Assembly: GCA_030598065.1 (NCBI GenBank)
Contig: JAUVQR010000091.1
Location: forward strand, 1-6,390
Source of the DNA: Planctomycetota bacterium
GTDB taxonomy: Bacteria; Planctomycetota; Brocadiia; Brocadiales; Bathyanammoxibiaceae
Length of the DNA stretch: 6,390 nt
Reading direction: 5' to 3'
Shown here: positions 1 to 5,575 of the stretch, one piece after another
Layout of the letters: each line of letters starts with the position of its first letter
Position numbering within the stretch: position 1 is the stretch's first letter
Notes under the pieces: model-generated
Databases searched by the model: none
The model's input: the letters and a program-made list of their open reading frames with translations, nothing else
Told to the model about the DNA's origin: nothing
Made by a program: the position numbers and the translations under genes

Positions 1-2
1 AG

Positions 3-146
3 ATAAAGTCATTTTTCGAAGACAACCTGCCGCAGGACGTCGACCGGTACAACGAGTATCACGCGCTGCTTGTCCAGGTGGGCAAGAACTATTGCAAACC
101 GCGGGAACCCGCCTGCGAGAAATGCCCACTGTACGAGTTCCTATGA
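3..146 (+). CDS. Endonuclease III-like DNA glycosylase, C-terminal fragment
   Basis: These are the last 47 codons of a gene that begins before the window. The segment ends in a cysteine cluster of the endonuclease III (HhH-GPD) type: Cys31, Cys38 and Cys41 of the fragment, spaced C-x6-C-x2-C. It is preceded by a YNEYHALLVQVGK stretch, typical of the helix that leads into the [4Fe-4S] loop in this family. Family members excise oxidised or mismatched bases and usually hold the cluster with four cysteines, C-x6-C-x2-C-x5-C. Here the fourth position is Leu47, immediately before the TGA stop, so the cluster ligand set looks incomplete. The catalytic Lys/Asp and the helix-hairpin-helix lie outside the window, so the exact subfamily (Nth proper or an endonuclease III-related protein) cannot be decided. 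The next gene starts about 200 bases on, with no sign of co-transcription. Confidence 0.85.
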   Translation: MKSFFEDNLPQDVDRYNEYHALLVQVGKNYCKPREPACEKCPLYEFL

Positions 147-193
147 TTACGAAACCTATGAAAAACACAAGAATTCAAGCTAATGTCACGTAC

Positions 194-292
194 TGTCATT
201 GCGAGTCCGCCTTAGGTGGACGAAGTAATCTCATGTTCTCTAGTGAAATCGCTTACGAGATTGCTTCGTCGCTTCCGCTCCTCGCAAAGACA
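194..292. repeat. Imperfect palindromic intergenic repeat (MITE-like)
   Basis: The outer arms TGTCATTGCGAG (194-205) and CTCGCAAAGACA (281-292) are reverse complements with one mismatch. The inner arms GAAGTAATCTC (222-232) and GAGATTGCTTC (257-267) also pair with one mismatch. Between the left arms lies a further hairpin, GTCCGCC-TTA-GGTGGAC (205-221), with one G-U pair, giving a cloverleaf-like fold. The pattern resembles short palindromic repeats (TGTCATTGCGAG...GAAGCAATCTC) that are scattered in intergenic regions of many environmental bacteria. That resemblance is recalled, not searched. There is no coding capacity; a 72-codon frame across it (92-310) is unsupported. It could act as an RNA hairpin between the upstream glycosylase gene and the pyrC operon. 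Confidence 0.7.
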
Positions 293-347
293 GCTTTGCG
301 CGTTTTGTAAAGGTATCTATACGCAAATATTTTGACCTTATTACACG

Positions 348-1718
348 ATGCTTCAAGAGATGACACAAGATATATTAATAAAGAACGGCCGCGTTATAGA
401 CCCCGCAACCAACCTCGACGAGGTTCTGGACGTCCTGGTATCAAACGGCAAGATCGCCGACATATCACCCGGCATAGAAGCGCATAAAGACATGGAGGTA
501 ATTGACGCGCCGGGATGCATAGTCACGCCGGGCCTGGTAGACTGTCACGTGCACCTGAGAGAATCGGGCGCAGAAGCAAAAGCGGAAGCGGAAGAGAGGA
601 AAGATGCACAGGGGGGCGGCAAGGCCAAAGAGACCATCAGGAGCGGCACCCGCGCAGCGGCACAGGGGGGTTTTACCACCGTCATATGCGAGCCGAACAC
701 CTCGCCGCCCATAGACTCCTGCGAGCGGGTGGAGGGGCTCCAGAGACGCATCGCGGATTCCAGCCTTGTCAATGTCTACATAAAGGCGGCGATGACACTG
801 GGCATGCAGGGGGAGGAAGTAACGGACATAAAGAGGCTGAGCGGCCATTCTACGGTAAAGGCCCTGTCCGAGGACGGCAACCCGGTGGTGGACGAGCGGC
901 TGATGGATGAGATATGCCGTCTTGCCGCGGAAAACGGCCTACTTCTAAGCTGTCACAGCGAGGATTCCGCCTTCTCCTTATCACAATCCAAGGCATCAAA
1001 ATCCAGTGCATCAAAACCCAAAAAGGGAGGGAGGCTGGGCTTCAGCCCCGGACAGGAATTTCATAACGAGGCCAACTTTATCGCCCGCGACATGGCACTT
1101 GCAGGGGCAAGAAACGCGCCGATACACATCTCACACGTAAGCCTGCGAGAATCCCTTGAACTGATACGACGGGCAAAGAAGAGCGGACGTGCGGCCGTGA
1201 CCTGCGAGGCCACACCCCACCACCTTCTGCTTGACAGTGACTTCAGGTGTCCCGACGGCTCGCCCGCCATCGTCAACCCGCCGCTACGCGACAAGGACGA
1301 CGGGGAGGCCCTGCGCGCCGCACTCAAGGAGGGGTTGATAGACGCAATCGCCTCCGATCACGCCCCGCACGGGGAAGAGGACAAGAAGGCAGGCGCCCCC
1401 GGCTTTATCGGGCTGGAGACCACGCTGGGGCTGGTGCTTACAAGACTGGTACAGCCCGGCATTATATCGCTGATGGACGCCGTCAGGATGATGTCCACCG
1501 CCCCTTCGGCAATATTCCGCCTGGGGTCCGGCTCCCTGAGAAAAGGCGCGCCGGCGGACGTCAGCATAATAGACACCGGCAGGGAGTGGACCGTAGACGT
1601 CGGAGACCTTGAGTCCCTCTCAAAAAACTCTCCCTTCGAAGGGTGGCGGCTGCGGGGCCGGGCGGTTGCAGCCATAGTCGGCGGGCGCATAGTGATGAGA
1701 GACGGGGAGCTGCTCTGA
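348..1718 (+). CDS. pyrC: Dihydroorotase, class I (pyrC-type) with two insertions
   Basis: Catalyses the reversible cyclisation of N-carbamoyl-L-aspartate to dihydroorotate, the third step of de novo pyrimidine synthesis, in the cytoplasm. The amidohydrolase signature is complete: DCHVHLR (metal ligands His67, His69; substrate Arg71), PNTSPP (116-121), SEDG (Asp176), His203 in CHSED, His263 in ISHVS, TPHHLL, NPPLR (310-314) and the catalytic SDHAPH (Asp337). Spacing and the C-terminal beta-sandwich (LRKGAPADVSIID) fit the class I enzymes typified by Aquifex. At 456 residues it is about 30 longer than usual. The extra length lies in an Ala/Glu/Lys stretch after HLRESG (about 75-89) and a Ser/Lys stretch (212-226) after the His203 motif. 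ATG 348 has no clear Shine-Dalgarno; ATG 360 (MTQDILIKNG) matches the family N-terminus better, so the true protein may be four residues shorter. It heads a five-gene run and overlaps the next gene by one base (TGATG). Confidence 0.95.
   Translation: MLQEMTQDILIKNGRVIDPATNLDEVLDVLVSNGKIADISPGIEAHKDMEVIDAPGCIVTPGLVDCHVHLRESGAEAKAEAEERKDAQGGGKAKETIRSGTRAAAQGGFTTVICEPNTSPPIDSCERVEGLQRRIADSSLVNVYIKAAMTLGMQGEEVTDIKRLSGHSTVKALSEDGNPVVDERLMDEICRLAAENGLLLSCHSEDSAFSLSQSKASKSSASKPKKGGRLGFSPGQEFHNEANFIARDMALAGARNAPIHISHVSLRESLELIRRAKKSGRAAVTCEATPHHLLLDSDFRCPDGSPAIVNPPLRDKDDGEALRAALKEGLIDAIASDHAPHGEEDKKAGAPGFIGLETTLGLVLTRLVQPGIISLMDAVRMMSTAPSAIFRLGSGSLRKGAPADVSIIDTGREWTVDVGDLESLSKNSPFEGWRLRGRAVAAIVGGRIVMRDGELL
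981..1025 (+). repeat. Three tandem 15-base units inside pyrC
   Basis: The units are TCACAATCCAAGGCA (981-995), TCAAAATCCAGTGCA (996-1010) and TCAAAACCCAAAAAG (1011-1025). Each is exactly five codons, encoding SQSKA, SKSSA and SKPKK (residues 212-226). The length keeps the reading frame. The block lies between the His203 metal-ligand motif and the NEA segment, where relatives have a variable loop, so it reads as a loop lengthened by small tandem duplications. Confidence 0.75.
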
Positions 1719-2278
1719 TGCACAACCTAATAGACGGGTACAACGTTATCTTTGCCGTCCCCGCGCTGGAAGAGGCCCTCGACAGGGAAGATATGGAGAC
1801 GGCCAGGGCGGCGCTGGTGGCCGCGCTGGCGAGCCACAAGGACACCAGCCGCCAGGAGTTCACCGTGGTGTTTGACGGCAAGACGCAGGAAGGTGAAGGC
1901 GTTGAACATGAATACCCGCTGAAAGAGTCGCGGGGGGGAGTAAGCGTCATCTTTACAAAGGGCATTACCGCCGACGATGAGATAGTGCGACTTGTAAGCG
2001 CTTCCCGGCACCCCAGGAATATATGCGTAGTTACGTCCGACAATAAGATCCTGAGGGCGGCCAGGTCCTCCGGCTGCCGGACAGCCACACCCAGGGAGTT
2101 TTACGACAGGATAACGCGGCCACCCGGCAGGGCCGGCAAGTCCGGCAAGACACGCGCCGGCTCGCGGGCCGAACCGGCCGCCAAATACCATGGTGTCCCG
2201 GAAGGGGAGGTAAACTACTGGCTAAGACGGTTCAGGGCCGAATGGAACAAGGACAAAGATAAGGACAAGAAATCTTAA
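1718..2278 (+). CDS. NYN-domain (YacP/Rae1-like) ribonuclease family protein
   Basis: A 186-residue PIN-like NYN (DUF901/YacP) protein. The Asp-rich metal site is visible: IDGYNV at the extreme N-terminus (Asp6, Asn9), VVFDG (Asp53), FTKGITADDEI (Asp86/Asp87) and VVTSDNKI (Asp108). The best-known relative, Bacillus Rae1/YacP, is an endoribonuclease acting on ribosome-associated mRNA; the same activity here is inference. The C-terminal part (135-186) is a basic Gly/Arg/Lys linker, then YHGVPEGEVNYWLRRF, a motif I recall in the longer family members, then a Lys/Asp tail (KDKDKDKK). The start is ATG 1718, overlapping the pyrC stop by one base. GGGGAG at 1704-1709 is a good ribosome binding site eight bases upstream. 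A longer frame from 1643 would only copy pyrC codons and is rejected. The next gene begins directly after its TAA. Confidence 0.85.
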   Translation: MHNLIDGYNVIFAVPALEEALDREDMETARAALVAALASHKDTSRQEFTVVFDGKTQEGEGVEHEYPLKESRGGVSVIFTKGITADDEIVRLVSASRHPRNICVVTSDNKILRAARSSGCRTATPREFYDRITRPPGRAGKSGKTRAGSRAEPAAKYHGVPEGEVNYWLRRFRAEWNKDKDKDKKS

Positions 2279-2704
2279 ATGAAACCGGACACAGTACCCC
2301 CGTCTACACAAGTGTTGCGCTGGCTGCCGGCCGTTACGTGGGCCGCCGTGCTCTTCTGGGCCTCTTCCCGGCCCACCTCTCTCATACCCTTTATAATACC
2401 AATACCTCATGCCGACAAGGGCATTCACTTCACGGAGTTCGCCGTCCTGAGCTATCTGATATGTTGGGCGCAGGAGCCTTCAGAACGGGCGCTCGGTAGG
2501 ATAATCTGGGCCGCCGTTCTAGCGACGTCGGTCTACGGCGCCCTGGACGAATTCCATCAGAGTTTTACGCCCGACAGGACGCCGGAGGTAGCGGACTGGG
2601 CCGCCGACACGCTGGGCGCGGTTGCCGCAGGTTTTCTCTGGCTAAAACGAAGGCCGGGACGTCAAATTTCTCTCAGAGGCGTTAACGATAACCATGTTCC
2701 TTAG
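2279..2704 (+). CDS. VanZ-like family membrane protein
   Basis: A 141-residue inner-membrane protein with about four hydrophobic segments (roughly 12-30, 50-66, 73-90 and 106-122). It carries the VanZ-like signature: DKGIH (Asp46, His50) before the second helix, DEFHQSFTPDR (Asp90, Glu91, His93, Gln94, Arg100) after the third, and the Asp106/Asp110 positions that follow. The family is named after the teicoplanin-resistance accessory protein VanZ, but most members, including short stand-alone ones like this, have no proven role; nothing here suggests glycopeptide resistance genes. The ATG abuts the stop of the NYN gene with no spacer. The only Shine-Dalgarno-like sequence, AAGGA at 2261-2265, lies inside the Lys/Asp tail codons of that gene and is rather far (13 bases), so translational coupling is likely. 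The 3' end overlaps fxsA by 11 bases. Confidence 0.88.
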   Translation: MKPDTVPPSTQVLRWLPAVTWAAVLFWASSRPTSLIPFIIPIPHADKGIHFTEFAVLSYLICWAQEPSERALGRIIWAAVLATSVYGALDEFHQSFTPDRTPEVADWAADTLGAVAAGFLWLKRRPGRQISLRGVNDNHVP

Positions 2705-3137
2705 ACTTTTTTTGCTGTTCACAATAACCCCGCTGGTAGAACTCTATCTCCTGCTCAAGCTGGGGGGCTACATCGGCGTCTACGCCACCATCGGCGTGGT
2801 AATAGGCACCGGGATAGCGGGCGGACTCCTTGCAAAGAGCCAGGGGCTGACCGTCATGCGTCAGGCGCGCTGGGAACTGGACCAGGGACGGATGCCGGCT
2901 GAAAGCCTGTTTGACGGGGCGCTTATTCTTGTGGCCGGGGCGATGCTGATTACACCCGGACTACTGACCGACTGCCTGGGCCTTCTATTCCTTATCCCCC
3001 CGACCAGAAGGGCGTTCAAGGCGTGGCTCAGGAGGAAGATTGAAGAAAAGGTCTCACGCGGGGAGATACAGGTCTATACCCACCTCGGATGGAGGGAGAA
3101 GGGCGGCGGGAGAGAAGACCCATATGACCGCCTTTGA
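2694..3137 (+). CDS. fxsA: FxsA family inner-membrane protein
   Basis: A 147-residue protein matching the FxsA family: an N-terminal hydrophobic segment with the typical TPLVELYLL motif (12-20), a Gly-rich second membrane segment (24-46, GTGIAGGLLAKSQG), then MPAESLFDGALILVAGAMLITPGLLTD with the conserved TPG-x-x-TD element (88-93), and a basic helix (RRAFKAWLRRK) entering a charged cytoplasmic tail. In E. coli FxsA (suppressor of F exclusion) overproduction relieves exclusion of phage T7 by the F-plasmid PifA protein; its normal role is unknown. It starts 11 bases inside the VanZ-like gene. The nearest purine-rich site, AGAGG at 2675-2679, is 14 bases from the ATG, so its own initiation looks weak and coupling is probable. 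It overlaps the HAD gene by 14 bases. Confidence 0.9.
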   Translation: MFLRLFLLFTITPLVELYLLLKLGGYIGVYATIGVVIGTGIAGGLLAKSQGLTVMRQARWELDQGRMPAESLFDGALILVAGAMLITPGLLTDCLGLLFLIPPTRRAFKAWLRRKIEEKVSRGEIQVYTHLGWREKGGGREDPYDRL

Positions 3138-3789
3138 GATACCCGAAGGTCTTACTGCGATAATGCTGGACATGGACGGTGTCGTCATAGACGGTATGCC
3201 GTACCACCTGCGGGCATGGAGGGAGGCGTTCGCCACCGTGGGGATGGAGGTCACGGACGTGGACGTCTACCTGAAAGAGGGGATGGACCAGATGGAGACC
3301 GTCTCACAGCTCTCCAGAGAAAAGGGCGTGTCTCTGGGCCATGACGAGATGAAGCGCGTGGTCGGCATCAAAGACCGTCTTCTAAACTCCATATTCAAGA
3401 TACGCCTCTTCCCGCACTGTCCCGAATTCCTGTCCCGGCTCAAGGCCCTGGGTTACAAGCTAGCGCTTGTAACCGGCACCAACGAGGACGTGGTGGAAAA
3501 GATTCTTGACGAAGAGACCGCCCTGCGGGGCGTCTTCGACGTAGTGGTGACGGCGGCAACGGCCTCGCGCAGGAAGCCCGACCCCGAACCCTACCTGAAG
3601 GCCGTCGAGCTGTTGGGGGTTGACAAGAAACACTGCCTGGTGATAGAAAATTCCCCGGCCGGGGTCGCCTCCGCCAAGGGAGCAGGCCTTACCTGCCTAG
3701 CCCTGACCACCTCCCTGCCGGAGAATTACCTGCGTCAGGCCGACGCCGTCTTCCACGGCCTGGACGAGGTCTCCCGGCTGTTCGACTGA
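3124..3789 (+). CDS. HAD-family hydrolase, beta-phosphoglucomutase/phosphatase-like
   Basis: A 221-residue cytoplasmic haloacid-dehalogenase superfamily enzyme with all four motifs: I, MLDMDGVVID (nucleophile Asp16, acid/base Asp18); II, ALVTGTN (Thr117); III, Lys151 in RRKPDPEPYL; IV, LVIENSPAGVASA (Glu175). A helical cap (about 25-95) sits between motifs I and II, as in subfamily IA. The ENSPAG-xx-SAK wording of motif IV is the form seen in beta-phosphoglucomutases and sugar-phosphate phosphatases (Gph/YniC types). The substrate cannot be told from sequence. ATG 3124 is chosen over an upstream ATG at 3040 because the family fold begins at ITAIMLD-like residues, the upstream part would overlap fxsA by about 100 bases, and GGGAGAG (about 3108-3114) gives a ribosome binding site at suitable distance. 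It is the last gene of the pyrC run; a promoter for the next unit follows within about 50 bases. Confidence 0.88.
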   Translation: MTAFEIPEGLTAIMLDMDGVVIDGMPYHLRAWREAFATVGMEVTDVDVYLKEGMDQMETVSQLSREKGVSLGHDEMKRVVGIKDRLLNSIFKIRLFPHCPEFLSRLKALGYKLALVTGTNEDVVEKILDEETALRGVFDVVVTAATASRRKPDPEPYLKAVELLGVDKKHCLVIENSPAGVASAKGAGLTCLALTTSLPENYLRQADAVFHGLDEVSRLFD

Positions 3790-3840
3790 ATGGCGGGGCG
3801 GCACATGCCCACCCGGCCGCGCAGGCCGTAAATACACCGG

Positions 3841-3869
3841 TTGACACAACCCCTCTTCTCTTGTATCCT
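3841..3869 (+). promoter_or_regulatory. Sigma70-type promoter for the exported-protein gene
   Basis: A perfect -35 box TTGACA (3841-3846), a 17-base spacer and a -10 box TATCCT (3864-3869, four of six consensus) lie about 40 bases before the start codon at 3912. Spacing is optimal and it sits in the only sizeable gap after the HAD gene, so it probably starts a new transcript carrying the 3912 gene and perhaps the cyclase. Confidence 0.6.
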
Positions 3870-3911
3870 CACGGGTCGCCTGTATGTAACTATTTGTCAG
3901 GAGAGCCCACG

Positions 3912-4376
3912 ATGACCAAAAGAAACATTATAATAAAGCTGTGCGGCATTACCGTCGCGCTGGGGTTGTCGGCACTGTTGTTGCTGCCTTACGACCAGAC
4001 CGACGCCCAGCACATAGACGTGTTTAACATACCCAGGGAAGACGCCAAAGACAAGCAGCCGGTAGATGTGCCGGAGCTGGTGGAGATAGAGGTCACCGAC
4101 ACCTTTACGTACAAGGTCATGGTAGAGAAGGACCTCCTCGACGAAGGTAACGTTTTTGCCCGGGAGCTTGAGATAACCGCTCTTAAGGACGACGAAAAAC
4201 CTCCCTACCATTGGGGCCAGGTTGAATACTACGACCGAAGGGATATAGTCCAGAGCTTGACACGCACCACAGACCTTATCAAATGCGCCAAGACGCGTAC
4301 CGGCGTGTTGTACTTCCTACCGAACGGGAAAAAGATGGTGGACTGGGGACGCTGGAGCATGTGGGACTGTCGCTAG
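3912..4376 (+). CDS. Hypothetical exported protein
   Basis: A 154-residue protein I do not recognise. The N-terminus (MTKRN, then a hydrophobic stretch 6-26, then YDQTDAQ) looks like a Sec signal peptide or an uncleaved anchor; a possible cleavage site is near residues 32-33. There is no lipobox cysteine after the hydrophobic core. The rest is acidic and charged (many Asp/Glu/Lys, 40-97). It ends in an aromatic-rich segment, GVLYFLPNGKKMVDWGRWSMWDC, holding two of the protein's three cysteines (125 and 153), which could form a disulfide outside the cytoplasm. The start is ATG 3912 with AGGAGAG (3899-3905) about seven bases upstream; an in-frame TTG at 3861 falls inside the promoter and is rejected. 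It has its own promoter and is followed by the anchored cyclase after 95 bases, so the two may work together in the envelope, but this is only positional. Confidence 0.75.
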   Translation: MTKRNIIIKLCGITVALGLSALLLLPYDQTDAQHIDVFNIPREDAKDKQPVDVPELVEIEVTDTFTYKVMVEKDLLDEGNVFARELEITALKDDEKPPYHWGQVEYYDRRDIVQSLTRTTDLIKCAKTRTGVLYFLPNGKKMVDWGRWSMWDCR

Positions 4377-4425
4377 AGGCCCGGCATGACGGCACGGACA
4401 GCCTGTAACTAATCAAACTTTTCAT

Positions 4426-4452
4426 GACAGTCAGTCAATGTACCTAACTGTC
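4426..4452. promoter_or_regulatory. Inverted repeat upstream of the cyclase gene
   Basis: GACAGT (4426-4431) and ACTGTC (4447-4452) are perfect 6-base inverted arms around a 15-base spacer, about 20 bases before the cyclase start codon. The left arm runs into a small direct repeat (GTCAGTCA). It could be an operator or a weak RNA hairpin. Six-base arms can occur by chance, so this is only a candidate. Confidence 0.25.
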
Positions 4453-4471
4453 GCCAATGGAGAACTGAGAA

Positions 4472-5290
4472 ATGAAGTACACGTATATCATCGCCTCTGC
4501 TTTGATCATCGTTTTAATATTCATAATATTCCCAAGCAAGAAGTCGTCCGTGGTGGAAGAAAAGCTGGGGTTGCTGGAGTCCGTTATGGCGGGCAAGTTA
4601 CAGGTAATTGACCTCACGCATCCGCTCAACGAGAGAAACGCCTGCTGGCCGGGTGAAGGGTCTCAGCCCTTCAAGTACGAGGTAATAGCAAGGCTTGAAA
4701 CCGACGGGGTCTACTCGGGCAAGTACTCTACCTCCGAGCACCTGGGCACTCACATCGACGCGCCCAACCACTTTGAAGCCGGCCAACCGTCCGTTGACCG
4801 GTTGCCCCTCGAACAGCTGGTCGGCCCGGCGGTGATAATAGACGTGCATTCACGCCTGACCGCAAGCAGCGAGTACATGCTCTCGGTAGACGACATCACC
4901 AACTGGGAGGCGCAGAATGGCCCCATCCCGGAGGGCGCCATAGTCATCATGCGCTCCGGCTGGGGATGGCGGTGGGAGAGCGACTATAGGTATAAGAACG
5001 CCGACGCGTCGGGCGCGCTCCACTTCCCCGGCTTCTCGAAGGAGGCGGCGGTCTTCCTGACCGAAGAAAGAGACATAAAGGGCGTCGGGGTGGACACGAT
5101 GAGCGTGGACAGCGGCTCTTCGAAGGACTTCGCGGCCCATCACGCCCTCAACTCCAAAGGAAAGTGGGTGCTGGAGAACCTCGCGAACCTGGAAAAGCTC
5201 CCCGTCAAGGGAATGACGCTGTTAGTCGCCCCGATAAAGATAGACGGCGGCTCCGGCGGCCAAGCCCGCGTCTGGGCGATTGTGCCTTAG
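4472..5290 (+). CDS. Membrane-anchored cyclase-family (kynurenine formamidase-like) metal hydrolase
   Basis: A 272-residue member of the cyclase family (PF04199), which includes kynurenine formamidase KynB, isatin hydrolase and some polyketide-type cyclases. The metal site is intact: HLGTHIDAPNHF supplies His94, Asp96 and His100, and His223 in FAAHHAL with Glu235 twelve residues on in WVLENL match the remaining ligands of KynB-type enzymes. IDLTHPLNE (46-54) and GVGVDTMSVDSG (204-215) are further family hallmarks. Unlike most relatives, which are soluble and start near the IDLTHPL strand, this one has about 40 extra N-terminal residues with a strong hydrophobic helix (5-20, flanked by Lys2 and PSKK), so it is probably anchored and faces the periplasm. 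There are no tryptophan-catabolism genes nearby, so the substrate is open. The start is supported by GGAGA (4459-4463) eight bases upstream of ATG 4472. Confidence 0.88.
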   Translation: MKYTYIIASALIIVLIFIIFPSKKSSVVEEKLGLLESVMAGKLQVIDLTHPLNERNACWPGEGSQPFKYEVIARLETDGVYSGKYSTSEHLGTHIDAPNHFEAGQPSVDRLPLEQLVGPAVIIDVHSRLTASSEYMLSVDDITNWEAQNGPIPEGAIVIMRSGWGWRWESDYRYKNADASGALHFPGFSKEAAVFLTEERDIKGVGVDTMSVDSGSSKDFAAHHALNSKGKWVLENLANLEKLPVKGMTLLVAPIKIDGGSGGQARVWAIVP

Positions 5291-5323
5291 ACCCTTTGAC
5301 CGACTTGAATTCAAGCATAGGGT
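5291..5323. repeat. Nested palindrome after the cyclase gene
   Basis: Directly after the cyclase stop codon, ACCCT (5291-5295) pairs with AGGGT (5319-5323) around a perfect 12-base palindrome, CTTGAATTCAAG (5304-5315). A second small hairpin, TCCAGA/TCTGGA (5327-5332/5341-5346), follows. These could end the cyclase transcript or slow 3' decay, but there is no T-run on the plus strand, so a standard intrinsic terminator is not claimed. Confidence 0.35.
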
Positions 5324-5425
5324 GCGTCCAGACCTGCCAATCTGGAAAAATCTAAAAAATACTTCCTAAAAATGGCTGTAAAGAGGTGGTTAAGGGAGTA
5401 TAAGGTATTCAGACCGCACGCAGCA

Positions 5426-5480
5426 CGGCAGGCATTACAGGACTAACTTAAATACTGGTACAATCAGTGGGGGCAGGTCA
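5426..5480 (+). mobile_element. Remnant of the 3' end of an IS3-like insertion sequence
   Basis: This stretch matches, in inverted orientation, the IS end at 6230-6284; over 57 bases (5426-5482 against 6228-6284) 50 are identical. It keeps the last transposase codons: reading from 5422 gives STAGITGLT and a TAA stop at 5449-5451, against STAGITRLT in the right-hand copy. The right terminal sequence follows, ending GGGGGCAGGTCA at 5480. IS3-family elements end in CA and often have a G-run before the terminus, which fits. Upstream of about 5422 the similarity fades and the frame reaches a stop at 5401, so only the tip of the element survives. A nearby GACCTGCC (5331-5338) resembles the opposite IS tip and may mark an internally deleted copy of about 150 bases, but this is weak. 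Confidence 0.7.
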
Positions 5481-5524
5481 GGTCTCCTGGGTCCCTGATT
5501 CCGAAACCATTTTGTGTGTTGTTT

Positions 5525-5533
5525 TGTTATGAT
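5525..5533 (+). promoter_or_regulatory. Possible extended -10 promoter for the DUF3313 gene
   Basis: TGT-TATGAT (TG at 5525-5526, hexamer 5528-5533) is an extended -10 motif within a T-rich, locally AT-rich stretch, 43 bases before the start codon at 5576. No convincing -35 box is seen 17 bases upstream. It lies outside the IS remnant, so the gene seems to keep its own promoter region. Confidence 0.35.
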
Positions 5534-5575
5534 AATTAACCTTACCTTAAGGATGGCGCATAGGATATATTTCAC

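Noticed and set aside
92..310. A 72-codon plus-strand frame across the end of the glycosylase gene and the palindromic repeat
   Set aside because: It overlaps the real glycosylase C-terminus in another frame, has no ribosome binding site or family resemblance, and half of it is the repeat.
1561..2191. Long minus-strand frames opposite pyrC and the NYN gene
   Set aside because: They are shadows of GC-rich coding sequence with no family motifs, while the plus strand has clear conserved active sites.
3814..3828. Hairpin CGGCC-GCGCA-GGCCG after the HAD gene, as an intrinsic terminator
   Set aside because: The 5-base stem is short and no T-run follows; it may help end the transcript, but a terminator cannot be supported.
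5372..5446. A 24-codon frame (MAVKRWLREYKVF...) leading into the IS remnant
   Set aside because: No Shine-Dalgarno, no recognisable family, and it ends inside the IS tail in a different frame from the transposase remnant; probably chance.
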